Shown here piece after piece: positions 37,931 through 50,281 of a DNA stretch of 64,000 nucleotides. Source of the DNA: Haemonchus contortus (lineage: Eukaryota > Nematoda > Chromadorea > Rhabditida > Trichostrongylidae); NCBI GenBank assembly GCA_000469685.2, contig LS997563.1, positions 32,111,968 to 32,175,967 on the forward strand, written 5' to 3'. The notes below the pieces were generated by a model that had not been told where the DNA came from, made no database searches, and saw only the letters and a program-made list of their open reading frames with translations. Numbering within the stretch: the first letter of the stretch is position 1; the number at the start of each line of letters is the position of its first letter. The position numbers and the translations under genes were made by a program.

Positions 37931-38459
37931 TGACGCACGGCTGAAAGGCACAGTTCACGATAAAAACGGTTTCTGAGATTTCCCTACAGTATGGATTCGA
38001 GACTCCTCCCCATACCACAGCTGCCCTTTTAAGGTCGAAGAACGTCCATGGCAGGGCACAATAAGAAGCCAGAGATTGTATCGTGTGAATGCCTCACCCA
38101 TAGTGGACGAGTTTCAAAGACTTTGCAGAAGCTGCCTCAGCTCAGGAGATCCCAGTGTAGGAAGTTCAAACAACTTGTCATAATCCATGGCGACAGTAAA
38201 AGGCAGTTTTGAACATTTTCGGCTCGATACTGTCATCTCTTTGCGCGATGGGAGAAATCTTGTCCAAACACCCCTACATGCCATCCCCGTCACGGTGAGC
38301 TCGTACAACCTTCTTTTTCACTATTTTTAAAAAGCCTTGAAGAAGAAAGGAATTTCTGAGGCTTAAGTGTTAGCATCTTCTCTTGGAGGAATAAAACTTT
38401 CGTAGTTGATTCATTGAATAACTCATGCAGCTTGACGTTTTGAAATGGCATTGCAAACT

Positions 38460-39627
<1,168 letters not shown>

Positions 39628-39776
39628 TGACGGATATGGAAGCGACATACTACTCTATGCTGAGTTCCACTACTTTATGCTTTCCTCAATTCCTCATATA
39701 ACCTATACATTTACAAGTAAAGAGAAATGCAATTTTATTGCTTTTTATAAAGACATCGAGAAAGGATGCAAACAAT

Positions 39777-40629
39777 TTACTGTTTTTTGTAGAGACAAAC
39801 AGCAGAAACGTAGTCATCCTTCGTTTCCCTTGTGCTCATATAGCCGTTGCATCCGTATACCGTGCCTGGGGGAAGTCGCTCGAGCTGAACACAGATTTTC
39901 AGTTATTGGGAACCGGTCACGTAGAGGGCGAGGTTGCCTGGGAACAACATTCACTGATAACATTTGTCTACATCGAATCTTTCACAAATCACAATGTGAC
40001 TCTAAAATGAAGACCTCAGGGCTTTAGGGTGATTTCTAAGACCCTATACTTTATCGATCACTATGCACATTGCTGGCAATTCAAGGGCCTCGATGTTATC
40101 AACTCACTTCTGCTTCTGCTTCATCAAACTGGATCTCTAAGACGTCGACTATTTTTTGCCATACTGGCTTGTCATTCGCATTGGCAATTAAACTGAAATT
40201 TTATCACAAAAAATTTAAAAAAGTAAAAAATTTGAAGCAAGCAGACACGAACCTTCTCCCTCCAACAATCAAATCAGCTTCCACACCTTGTCGGTAGTCT
40301 GAAGACTTGAGCCAGTCCAATGCCTTTTTCGCCCACTCATCACTCCAAACCTATCAATTGTACATTATGCGTCATTTGCAGCTATGAGCTAAACCTGTTG
40401 AAGAAACTTACCAGGTCATTGGTGTACATACTGTTGAGTGTCTCAAACGTTTCTTTGTCGTCTAGTGGAGTTTCCAATTCTGAAGAGAAAGCTTTTGGGT
40501 CATGCCAGCATCACGGATATGTGGAACGGTTTTTTCTGGGCTTAGTGAAGCCAACTTTAACTTGAAGAACTCACCCTCAGCAGAGGAAATTTGCAAGAGA
40601 AGAGCCAGAATTGGGAAAAGTAGGAACAT
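39777..40629 (-). CDS. Small secreted CAP/SCP-like protein, copy A
   Basis: Exons on the minus strand are 40629-40575, 40479-40412, 40350-40253, 40192-40108 and 39884-39777; all joins keep phase and give 137 residues. A signal peptide (MFLLFPILALLLQISSA) leads a mature chain of about 120 residues. LVWSDEWAKKALDWL resembles the first helix of CAP-superfamily proteins, and YGCNGY with VCLYKK resembles their C-terminal cysteine hairpin. The HFTQVVW-type motif of true CAP proteins is absent, so the kinship is weak. Strongylid CAP proteins (ASPs) are secreted in host invasion; any such role here is inference. TATAAAAG at 40669-40662 lies 33-40 bases before the ATG, and a reverse TTTATT at 39734-39739 gives a poly-A signal. 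The predicted protein appears identical to copy D. Confidence 0.7.
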
Positions 40630-41574
40630 TCGGATGTGATGCAATTCCCTGGAAGATCACTCTTTTATAGATAGTCAAGGTGTATTTTATTTGCACCTGC
40701 ATCTGTGTACACATACAATTTATTGCCAGAGATTTTCTGAAAAACGATTGCAAAAGATTAGTTGACACTATCGTTCCTTATCTAATCCCCGTTTGATTTG
40801 GGTTGCTCACTTCTGCAGTCAAAGTTGAAGTGCGACGCGGTTTTAGGCTATCAACGTCAATCACTGTTGGAAAACGAACAACTTACCGGATTTACTGAAA
40901 ATTGGAGTGTAAAAATGTAGCCTTTTAGATCTATCAATATGGAACGGCATTGTTGCAAACTTCCAAAATCAGCTCAGTCAAAACCTGAATGTTCGAATAG
41001 AGCAGCTGCACTGGTTTCTATTTTATCATTTTCATGTATTAGAAGGAAAAATCTCTTGAAAAAGAGTTTGTATAAACCTGAATGTTTGAAAAGAGTACCA
41101 CTCAAAGATAAGGTACTAAAATTTAATAGTTAGGTTGGCAGTCGAGTAGTAGGGCTGCGCACATCAATTCGTCGGCTCCGGATCCGTTTTTATCAGCCGA
41201 AGAGACAACAAAGCAATATCTAGGCATTTTATTTACTGTATTTAATTGAATTGCACTGTTGGTGCGCCCAAGCAAACCAGAAAAGTATAACATAGGTATA
41301 TATAGGTATCTGCGCCCTTTACTGGGTATTAGTTAGGCGTTCAAATCACCACTTTCGCAGCTATGGTAATTGTTTTCTATCGCCTGTGCCTAATGCTTCG
41401 GCATCCAATCAATGCCTTTCTTAGAGAGCATCGTAGGCCGCGATTTATAGAACCTTCGAATTGAGGATTCAATTATGACACAACCATCGAGGACTCTCTT
41501 CTTAATGATGTTTCAAGAAGGCCGGCCAGAATTATGTTTGAGAATACCCTAGTCGAGGAGAAAAACCGCATCTT

Positions 41575-42760
41575 GATTTTATGTAACCAGTTTGGCTATG
41601 CACGCTAACGCGCGCACTATATGTCGACGGCCACTTATCCACGATGGAGTCATACAGCAGAATGTTGGATAATCAGAATAAGATAGTTCTCTCTAGATTC
41701 GAACGCTGAACTGCTGAGAGCATCACGCTCGATATATTTGAGCAAAGTTATTAGCGGTTGATCATAGCTCCGTCCATATTAGTGCAAACCCTTCCCACAA
41801 TAAACCTGACCACCCTTCTTTTGACTGCTCGGAACCATTTTTTCCGCATTCCAGAAAGCTTTTGAAGAGATGAATTCTAGGTCCTAGCCCCTCTTCCATA
41901 TGCCAACTCCCCCCTTCGAGGACTTAATTACATTTGTTCCAATTCCTTCTACCACTTTTTTCCCGCGTTCTAGAGTGTTTCTGAACAGAGTTATGAAATT
42001 TTGATCCAAGCCCCGCCCACCTCCTGGATTAGACCACATTTGTTCTTTTACACCTTGACACCTTTTTGCCGCATCCCAGATTGTTTCTGAATAGAGTTAT
42101 AAATTTTTGATCTAAGCCCCGCCCACTTTGGTGCCAACCCCGCCCACTTCACGGATTTGACCACATTTGTCCCATTACCCCTAGCCACTTTTTTCCGCAT
42201 TCTATAACTTTTTCGAACGAAGTTACACTCATTTTTGAGGAGTAGCTTTCACCTCAACGCACGCCCCGCCCATCGTGGGCGGGGCTTCGCTATACTTATG
42301 CATGCCCAGCACGCTAAGGCTCACTCTTTTTATTTTTTTCCTGGCCTCGACGCCTTCGTTAAATCGAGTTATGAATCTCTGTAGAAAGTGCCGCCCACTG
42401 CGAGAACGCTCCGCCTACCGCCGGTAAGTTTCTTATTTTGATTGTTGACCCATCCTTCACTTTTGCACATTTTCCCCGGTGTCTGGACTGGCATGCGCCG
42501 GAATTGGGCGGGGTCGCGGGCGAATTCTTCTAATTCGGTCTCATAGAACGAATTAGAAGAATTCGCCCACGACCCCGCCCAATTCCGGCGCATGCCCCTC
42601 CCCTTGGAAGCGGGGCTCCGTGGGGCGGGGCATGCGCCAGGGCACGTGTGCTCTGTTGCACTTACCCTATGCTCAAGTCATTCCAATCTTGACCCGACTT
42701 CTCCAGGTGTTTCCTCACGTTATATCGAATTTCCGTTCAAACAAACAAACAAACAAACAA

Positions 42761-42817
<57 letters not shown>

Positions 42818-42834
42818 GCGCTTTATATATAGTA
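41575..42834. mobile_element. Non-autonomous repeat with tandem GCCCCGCCCAC units, left-arm copy
   Basis: The element begins near TTTTATGTAACCAGTTTGGC. It contains three to four diverged units of about 120 bases (41900-42290) carrying CCCCGCCCAC and GAGTTAT(G/A)AA, then a long inverted repeat at 42490-42596, and ends in (CAAA)n(CAGA)n at 42738-42816 followed by TTATATATAGTA. It is mirrored at 54047-55312 in the right arm, so it predates the palindrome. No transposase frame is present. The layout matches the insertion at 38460-39627. Confidence 0.5.
42490..42596. repeat. Near-perfect 48-bp inverted repeat inside the repeat element
   Basis: GGCATGCGCCGGAATTGGGC through to a loop of about 12 bases, then the complement, with perhaps one mismatch. 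The loop is TCTCATAGAA-like. The same structure occurs at 54290-54396 in the other arm, with a few changes. It could mark the terminal repeats of an older foldback insertion inside the larger element. Confidence 0.8.
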
Positions 42835-43984
42835 ATGATCCTTGCAACATGCGAGTGAGCATATCATTTAGCTACGCAATTCGCTGATTTTTCCTATAAT
42901 GATTGTCCCGAGTCTTAGCAGGTTTGTGTGGTAGGTTAGCGTACGTAGCTCTCACAGCAGCAACACCTCTAAGCAACTCCAGGTGAAGCATACCAGTACA
43001 CAACTGCACCACCGAGCAACATCCTCTTTTCTATCACTAGAGGCCAAGGATTGCCTCCGATGCGCGTATCTCTCTGCAAACAGGGAACTCTTCCTTCCTC
43101 ATACTCATAATTTACACAGGGTAGTTTTAAGCGTCAAACGTTTGTAGCGAGAAACTCCTCTATGAGTGTTTTCGAGTGAGGGCAAGGGATCAAAGACACT
43201 CACACAGTCAGCCTTTTCTGCTTTCATAGTTGATTGAAATCAAAATGCGTAGACTTCTATCAAGCCACGATCATCCGTACTATGGTTCGTTGACTGTCGT
43301 GTGGGGTACCAAAGCGGTACGGATACCTACTGCTTTGGGATTCGCTTCGAAAACTTCAACGTTTGATCGTTTGATTGGTGCGAGAGGGTTCATATCAACA
43401 CGACTCTCATCTCTAGATTAGAAACTTTCGAACAACCGAACACTGCAGGGTGATATTTGACCCTGTCCTCAAATGAATCACATGACTGCACAGACGATGT
43501 CTTCTCGAATGATTGCCTGGTAGTGACAAATGGGATTTTCAAACGCTCTACTGCACGCCTATGCATAGTCTTCGCAATGCTTCGCAAGCCGCGAGGTGAA
43601 CCAGCATTTCGAAGGTGCCACATGTCTTGTGCACATACTCGATCGAAACCTCTGCAACTAACGAATGGGAAGATTGCTACCAGGTTATTCTATTGACCAA
43701 TATTGATAGAGCTGGTAAGCTACATTTTTTCTACTCAATTTTCGCTGAAGCCAAGGCAGTTTTTTCTCCTCCAGCGATTGGAGGTAGACTCGTCGCCTTC
43801 TCAACTTTGACCGTAGAAGTGAGCAACCCAAATCAATGAAGGGTCAGTGTTGACAAATCTTTGCAAACTTTTTTCCGGAAAAGCTCTGGCAATAAATTAT
43901 ATTTGTACGTAGAAGCAGGTGCAAGTAGAATACACCCTCACTATCTATAAAGAGTGATCTTCCAGGAAACTGCATCACATCCGA

Positions 43985-44907
43985 ATGTTCCCGCTTTTCC
44001 CATTTCTGGCTCTTCTCTTGCCAATTTCCTCTGCTGAGGGTGAGTTCTTCAAATGAAAGTTGGCTTCACGAAGCCCAGAAAAAACCGTTTCACATATTCG
44101 TGATGCTGTATTGGCATGACCCAAAAGCTTTCTCTTCAGAATTGGAAACTCCACTAGACGACAAAGAAACGTTTGAGACACTCAACAGTATGTACACCAA
44201 TGACCTGGTAAGTTTCTTCAACAGGTTCAGCTCATAGCTGCAAATGACGCATAATGTACAATTGATAGGTTTGGAGTGATGAGTGGGCGAAAAAGGCATT
44301 GGACTGGCTCAAGTCTTCAGACTACCGACAAAGTGTGGAAGCTGATTTGATTGTTGGAGGAAAAAGGTTCGTGTCTGCTTTTTTGAAACTTTTTCTTCTT
44401 TTCGTTTTTTTCTAACAAGTTTTTAGTTTGATTGTCAATGCTAATGGCAAGCCAGTATGGCAAAAAATAGTGGACGTCTTGGAGCTCCAGTTCGATGAAG
44501 CCGAAGCAGAAGTGAGTCGATCGCATCAATGCTATTATATTGTCTCTAAACTCCCGACTTTGCGTAATGTTTAAGAAAAAGGCTTAGAATAGTGCCCCAA
44601 CTCTTGCGAATAAGATTCAAAAATGAGTGGCGAGCCTAGATAGGTCCTTGAAATAACCCCGAGCGCTCAGCACTTTTCTTTCCATGGCATAATGAGTTGT
44701 GTCGAGGTTTGATGTGAACAAATGTGATCACTGAAAATTGTTCTCGGATAACTTTGTCCACCGTGATAGGAGTGACGAAAATTGAAAGGTTATGTTCAGC
44801 TCGAAAGTCTTCTCGCAGGAACGCTTTACGGATGCAACGGCTACATGAGCACAAGAGAAACGAAGGATGATTACGTGTCTGCTGTCTGTCTTTATAAAAA
44901 ACAGTAA
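43985..44907 (+). CDS. Small secreted CAP/SCP-like protein, copy B
   Basis: Exons 43985-44039, 44140-44207, 44269-44366, 44427-44511 and 44800-44907 give 137 residues with the same structure as copy A. The signal peptide reads MFPLFPFLALLLPISSA. The mature protein shares the LVWSDEWAKKALDWL helix and the GCN and VCLY cysteine motifs. It differs from copy A at scattered positions, for example LIVNANGKPVW for LIANANDKPVW and LESLLAGTLYG for LERLPPGTVYG. TATAAAG at 43946-43952 lies 33-39 bases before the ATG. Copies A and B are head to head, 3.4 kb apart, with homologous promoters, so they are themselves an inverted pair. An open stretch inside intron 4 could be an alternative exon, but its acceptor is not conserved. 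Confidence 0.7.
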
Positions 44908-45197
44908 ATTATGCTCATTTCTTCTTAACTTGAGAATAAAACATTCAAATGAGTGGAGGGCGAAGTGGCAGTCATGCGAAATGAATTGCGTGAAACAGCA
45001 CAAAATTTTAGTCAGGGGTATATTGCTCGCATTTCACGGCAGTAGTTTCAGAACGCATTTCTACAGCACGATGCTGCGCGAACCATTATGGGAATTTTCC
45101 ACAACGGAGATATTTAAGGAACATTTTACTTAGGCGAAATCGATCTTGATTTGTTCTGCGGATTATGCATAGGGTGGCAACAAAATTTTGCACTATT

Positions 45198-47088
45198 CCT
45201 CCAACATAAAATTTTTTCTTTCTCTTTACTAGAAAAAAGTTACGATTGGAAAAGAGTTTCACTGGAACTTTTGGTCGCTACTGGAGTTCCCTGGCATTTT
45301 TTGCATACAAATATTTCACATTATCACGGCTTTGCTTTGAAAGCAGAAGATAGAGAGTGGTAGAGTATAGAGAATATAGATATCTGATCAATAGTCGGAC
45401 AAGCCACGACAATAGGCCGTCAACACCAAATTTATCAAGTAATCGCTTCTCAAACCTCAAACTTGGGTAATTAAACCCGATTAGTACGATGTAACGACAA
45501 TACCAAACAAAACTAAAAGAAGAAGTAAGAAAAAGTATCAAGCTGATGTCTTCTGCATCCATCTTTTATAGCCCCATTTGGCGCGCAATCGGTGGAACAC
45601 AATCCGATCAATTCCATGTAGATCATGACGATGTTGTCGTCATAATCACATACCAGCACCCTTTTTCTTATACATTATACCTCCCACTAATTTGAACATC
45701 TTTATTCATCATTAGTTGAAATGTGGCCGAAAACATATGAAACAAGACCGCGAAAGAACCCTTGTGTTCCCAATCCTTTCAGCTGGCTTCGGTCCATCCA
45801 GCTAGCTGCCTCTGATGCTTGAACACGTCTGTGGATCTGTTATTGTGAGAGATCCCTCGAGGACGCCATGGAAATTCGACGATTCTTTCGGCGGACCCCA
45901 CATTAAGGAAAGAAAACAGGAAAGAGCTGAAAATAAGGTCACCACGAACGGAAAGAAGTCTTCCCAATTTCCCAATCACTCATGTAGCTAGGAATGGCCG
46001 CCTCTGTTTAAGAAAAGAAGAAGTGTCGATTCGTGTTCATTCTGTGTTGATAATTTCGCTAAGTATGAATGTGGAATAAATGGTAGTTTGACTGAGGTGC
46101 AAATAACAGTGTGAACCGTCAGAACATTTGAAAATGGTGCATTGGCCAAAATCGTTTTTGTAATACTAAAAAGTGGCACAGTTTCTTCCAAGCAACTCTA
46201 CTTTGTTATATGCGACATCAAGTATACAGGTTTTGCAATTCTTGGAAATTACATAGCTTTCTATACGTGAACGAAAGTATATAGAATAACGAAAATAGTC
46301 AATCAAGTGAACGAAATTCTTGAAGTTACAGAAATTTCCATGGTTAGCGATGCGGAATTCACACTTCATATATTGATGAAACGACCCAGTTCATATATTG
46401 ATGGAACGATCCAGCCACAGAGACACTATGTCGAGAAGGTTACACTGTTGGATCGAATGGGAAAATATGAGGCATGTTTTGTAGGCGGCAACAGGTTATC
46501 TCACGTATTGTAGACAAATTTGCTGCTCTTTTGCTCTCTATCATCTTATCTATTCTGCCCTTCTTCTTATTGAATTTTATCACTTCCTCCTTCAAAACTA
46601 ACCTTATTTTTGAGCCATCACTTTGATAAGACATAGTACCTAGGCAACGGAAGCACTACAGACTGTGGAGAAGAAAGATCCAGAAGGAGAACACGTCTGG
46701 TGTAAATGAGACCTACCTAGAGAGGGAGAACTGGAAGAAAAAAGAAATCGATGCCCTAACAGTTATGCGGCTCAGATGGTACAATCTCCGCAGAAAGCAC
46801 CATTTCTTCATATGATCTCCGGAACTGCAGGAAATGCAGGACTGATCCCACAGTTGGGAAATGTTTTTCTTTCAGTGTTATCAGATTAGCATACTATTAA
46901 GGGAAGTAAAATGACGAAGCAGGACGCGACGCAAATTGCCAATATCACAGAGGATGTGATGGCTCAGATATGCATCACTCCAACCTGATTGCAGTGATGC
47001 GGTCTAAACACTAGAAAGAGTCAGAAGTGAAAGCAATATCCGCCGAAATCATTCATGATTCTTCTAGATCAACGTTTCACGTCAAGAT
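45198..47088. other. Spacer at the centre of the palindrome
   Basis: This stretch of about 1.9 kb lies between the arms and is not mirrored. Near 46620-46820 a lysine- and arginine-rich open frame is present without splice support; I do not recognise it. No RNA gene or terminal repeat is visible. Genes B and C converge on it tail to tail. Confidence 0.6.
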
Positions 47089-47404
47089 GGAGAATAGCGC
47101 AAAATTTTGTTGCCACCCTATGCATAATCCGCAGAACAAATCAAGATCGATTTCGCCTAAGTAAAATGTTCCTTAAATATCTCCGTTGTGGAAAATTCCC
47201 ATAATGGTTCGCGCAGCATCGTGCTGTAGAAATGCGTTCTGAAACTACTGCCGTGAAATGCGAGCAATATACCCCTGACTAAAATTTTGTGCTGTTTCAC
47301 GCAATTCATTTCGCATGACTGCCACTTCGCCCTCCACTCATTTGAATGTTTTATTCTCAAGTTAAGAAGAAATGACAATTTATTTATGACAAATTTTTAT
47401 TAAT

Positions 47405-48327
47405 TTACTGTTTTTTATAAAGACAGACAGCAGACACGTAATCATCCTTCGTTTCTCTTGTGCTCATGTAGCCGTTGCATCCGTAAAGCGTTCCTGCGGG
47501 AAGACTTTCGAGCTGAACATAACCTTTCAATTTTCGTCACTCCTATCACGGTGGACAAAGTTATCCGAGAACAATTTTCAGTGATCACATTTGTTCACAT
47601 CAAACCTCGACACAACTCATTATGCCATGGAAAGAAAAGTGCTGAGCGCTCGGGGTTATTTCAAGGACCTATCTAGGCTCGCCACTCATTTTTGAATCTT
47701 TTTCGCAAGAGTTGGGGCACTATTCTAAGCCTTTTTCTTAAACATTACGCAAAGTCGGGAGTTTAGAGACAATATAATAGCATTGATGCGATCGACTCAC
47801 TTCTGCTTCGGCTTCATCGAACTGGAGCTCCAAGACGTCCACTATTTTTTGCCATACTGGCTTGCCATTAGCATTGACAATCAAACTAAAAACTTGTTAG
47901 AAAAAAACGAAAAGAAGAAAAAGTTTCAAAAAAGCAGACACGAACCTTTTTCCTCCAACAATCAAATCAGCTTCCACACTTTGTCGGTAGTCTGAAGACT
48001 TGAGCCAGTCCAATGCCTTTTTCGCCCACTCATCACTCCAAACCTATCAATTGTACATTATGCGTCATTTGCAGCTATGAGCTGAACCTGTTGAAGAAAC
48101 TTACCAGGTCATTAGTGTACATACTGTTGAGTGTCTCAAACGTTTCTTTGTCGTCTAGTGGAGTTTCCAATTCTGAAGAGAAAGCTTTTGGGTCTTGCCA
48201 ATACAGCATCACGAATATGTGAAACGGTTTTTTCTGGGCTTCGTGAAGTCGACTTTCATTTGAAGAACTCACCCTCAGCAGAGAAAATTGGCAAGAGAAA
48301 AGCCAGAAATGGGAAAAGCGGGAACAT
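47405..48327 (-). CDS. Small secreted CAP/SCP-like protein, copy C
   Basis: Minus-strand exons 48327-48273, 48172-48105, 48043-47946, 47885-47801 and 47512-47405 give 137 residues and mirror copy B. The signal peptide reads MFPLFPFLAFLLPIFSA, two residues different from copy B, and exon 5 starts LESLPAGTLYG. All splice sites and the reading frame are intact. The TATA box TATAAAG is at 48366-48360. The LTR retrotransposon lies about 540 bases upstream in the same orientation, so its 3' LTR could act as an added promoter or enhancer. Function is as uncertain as for copies A, B and D. Confidence 0.7.
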
Positions 48328-48867
48328 TCGGATGTGATGCAGTTTCCTGGAAGATCACTCTTTATAGATAGTGAGGGTGTATTCTACTTGCACCTGCTTC
48401 TACGTACAAATATAATTTATTGCCAGAGCTTTTCCGGAAAAAAGTTTGCAAAGATTTGTCAACACTGACCCTTCATTGATTTGGGTTGCTCACTTCTACG
48501 GTCAAAGTTGAGAAGGCGACGAGTCTACCTCCAATCGCTGGAGGAGAAAAAACTGCCTTGGCTTCAGCGAAAATTGAGTAGAAAAAATGTAGCTTACCAG
48601 CTCTATCAATATTGGTCAATAGAATAACCTGGTAGCAATCTTCCCATTCGTTAGTTGCAGAGGTTTCGATCGAGTATGTGCACAAGACATGTGGCACCTT
48701 CGAAATGCTGGTTCACCTCGCGGCTTGCGAAGCATTGCGAAGACTATGCATAGGCGTGCAGTAGAGCGTTTGAAAATCCCATTTGTCGACGAATTGTTCA
48801 CTACCAGGCAATCCATCGAGAAGTCATCATCTGTGCAATTATGTGCTTTAATTGAGGACAAGGTCAC

Positions 48868-49049
48868 TGTTGTGTCCTTGAGAGGTCGGGAAGAGTAGGA
48901 AGGTTTATCAGAAGCCATGAATAATAAATGTACAACAAAGTTACAGTTTATATACTGCTCCGGCCCGCCAGATCTCCTGGTCAAACCGGGCAGGTCAGTA
49001 CTATACAAGATCAACTACTCTAGTAGTAGAGATCACAGATGCCCCAACA
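48868..49049 (-). repeat. 3' LTR
   Basis: This 182-base repeat has TG and CA ends and appears identical to the 5' LTR. It contains a TATATAAA box (minus strand, 48954-48948) and an ATG at 48918. That ATG runs in frame into the flanking arm sequence, giving a 100-codon chimeric open frame down to 48616. Confidence 0.92.
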
Positions 49050-49061
49050 CCTCCCCCCTAA
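49050..49061 (-). promoter_or_regulatory. Polypurine tract
   Basis: On the minus strand, TAGGGGGGAGG sits directly before the 3' LTR. In LTR elements such a tract primes plus-strand DNA synthesis. The integrase frame's TAG stop overlaps its 5' end. Confidence 0.85.
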
Positions 49062-50281
49062 GATTGACGGTCCTGGTACGACTTGGCGTACGGGTCAATC
49101 TGAAGGAAGTCTGGAGGGCGTCGAATACGGGTCGAACGACGCGGTGCAACGGCAGGAGGCGCTGGTAGTGCAGTCGTCACCGTTGTTGTCGTCGTTGTTG
49201 TCGTGAGCGGGGCCGTAGTGGCCATTGGAGATAATGGTAGTGTGGATGACGTCCCTGAAGGCGAGTCTGGTGAGGAATTGAACGGCATGTCGAATGCATT
49301 TGTTAGATCAATTGTTTCTCCCAGTGAGTCGCGTGGGCGAAGTTGATTGGCGTGGCGCTTCCAGATGGATCCTTGAACCAACACGTCGTATAGCGTACGT
49401 CCATGTCGTCGTAGAACATGTCCGGGAGACCATCTGGGTTGTCCGGAGCGGAAGTCGCGAGCGAAAACAAGGTCCTTAGGCTCGAACGTCTTCGGCTTGG
49501 CTCCATGTCGTCTGTTGAACTGCATCTCCATGACGATGTCTGGCCTAGCTTCTGGCGAATGGCTAGGCTTCAGCAAGTCCAGTGTGCTGCGAAGGCGTCG
49601 ACCGATGAAGTTTTCTGCTGGAGATCGTCCATCGGGTGATGCGGTGCACGGCGTGTTCCTATAAGTGAAGAGAAATGTGTGTAGAGCATCCACGGCCGGT
49701 CCTTTGCTCCTAATCTTTCCGATTGAGCGTTTGAATGTGTCGACGAAGCGTTCAGCTTGTCCATTTGACTGAGGATGAAACGGTGGCGACCGGACGTGCT
49801 TGATTCCATTGATTCGGCAAAAATCCTGGAACTCAGCGGAGGTGAATTGAGTTCCGTTATCTGAGACGATTGTCTGAGGAAGTCCGAATTGCGCGAATAG
49901 ACGTCGGAGCTCCCTTAGCGTTGCAGTAGAGGTGGTGGAAGTCATTGGTATGATTTCCGGCCATTTCGAGAAAGCGTCGACGACCACTAGGTAGGAAATT
50001 CCTTCAATCGGGCCAGCGAAATCAATATGGATTCGGCTCCATGGCGCATCCGGGCGAGACCACGAACAGAGTGTGTTCTTGATGGGCAACTTGGCGCTCT
50101 CCTGGCAGGCGGTGCAGTTACGAACGAGCCTCTCCAAGTCGTCGTTGATCTTCGTCCAGAATACGTAGCTGCGAGCAAGAGCATTCATCCTATTCATTCC
50201 TGGATGTCTTCGTGGAGCGCTCTCATGACAGTTGGCTGGAGTGCGAGCGGAATGATGATGCGGCTCCCGAAGAGTAGGCAT
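49058..50281 (-). CDS. Integrase portion of pol (downstream of a frame break)
   Basis: Integrase inserts the cDNA copy into host DNA. After about residue 24 this 407-codon frame matches an integrase: an incomplete zinc-binding region with CTAC at 56-59, then the catalytic triad D87 (HIDFAGP), D141 (SDNGTQF) and E177 (NGQAERF), with the canonical 35-residue D-E spacing. A GPY/F-like module follows around residues 265-310, then a Thr/Pro-rich tail. The first 24 codons are out-of-frame overlap with the upstream frame. The shift point is near 50206, consistent with loss of one base. No slippery heptamer is visible there, so mutation is more likely than programmed frameshifting. Confidence 0.85.
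   Translation of the reverse strand: MPTLREPHHHSARTPANCHESAPRRHPGMNRMNALARSYVFWTKINDDLERLVRNCTACQESAKLPIKNTLCSWSRPDAPWSRIHIDFAGPIEGISYLVVVDAFSKWPEIIPMTSTTSTATLRELRRLFAQFGLPQTIVSDNGTQFTSAEFQDFCRINGIKHVRSPPFHPQSNGQAERFVDTFKRSIGKIRSKGPAVDALHTFLFTYRNTPCTASPDGRSPAENFIGRRLRSTLDLLKPSHSPEARPDIVMEMQFNRRHGAKPKTFEPKDLVFARDFRSGQPRWSPGHVLRRHGRTLYDVLVQGSIWKRHANQLRPRDSLGETIDLTNAFDMPFNSSPDSPSGTSSTLPLSPMATTAPLTTTTTTTTVTTALPAPPAVAPRRSTRIRRPPDFLQIDPYAKSYQDRQS

Noticed and set aside
43457..43839. Open frames shared by both palindrome arms (for example around 43615-43839 and 48473-48697)
   Set aside because: They lie upstream of gene copies B and C and are mirrored only because the arms are duplicated. No start, splice or domain evidence supports a separate gene.
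44636..44854. Conserved minus-strand frame overlapping intron 4 and exon 5 of copy B
   Set aside because: It is antisense to the well-supported spliced gene; conservation follows from the duplication.
46620..46820. Basic open frame in the palindrome spacer
   Set aside because: No ATG context, splice sites or recognisable domain; too weak to annotate as a gene.
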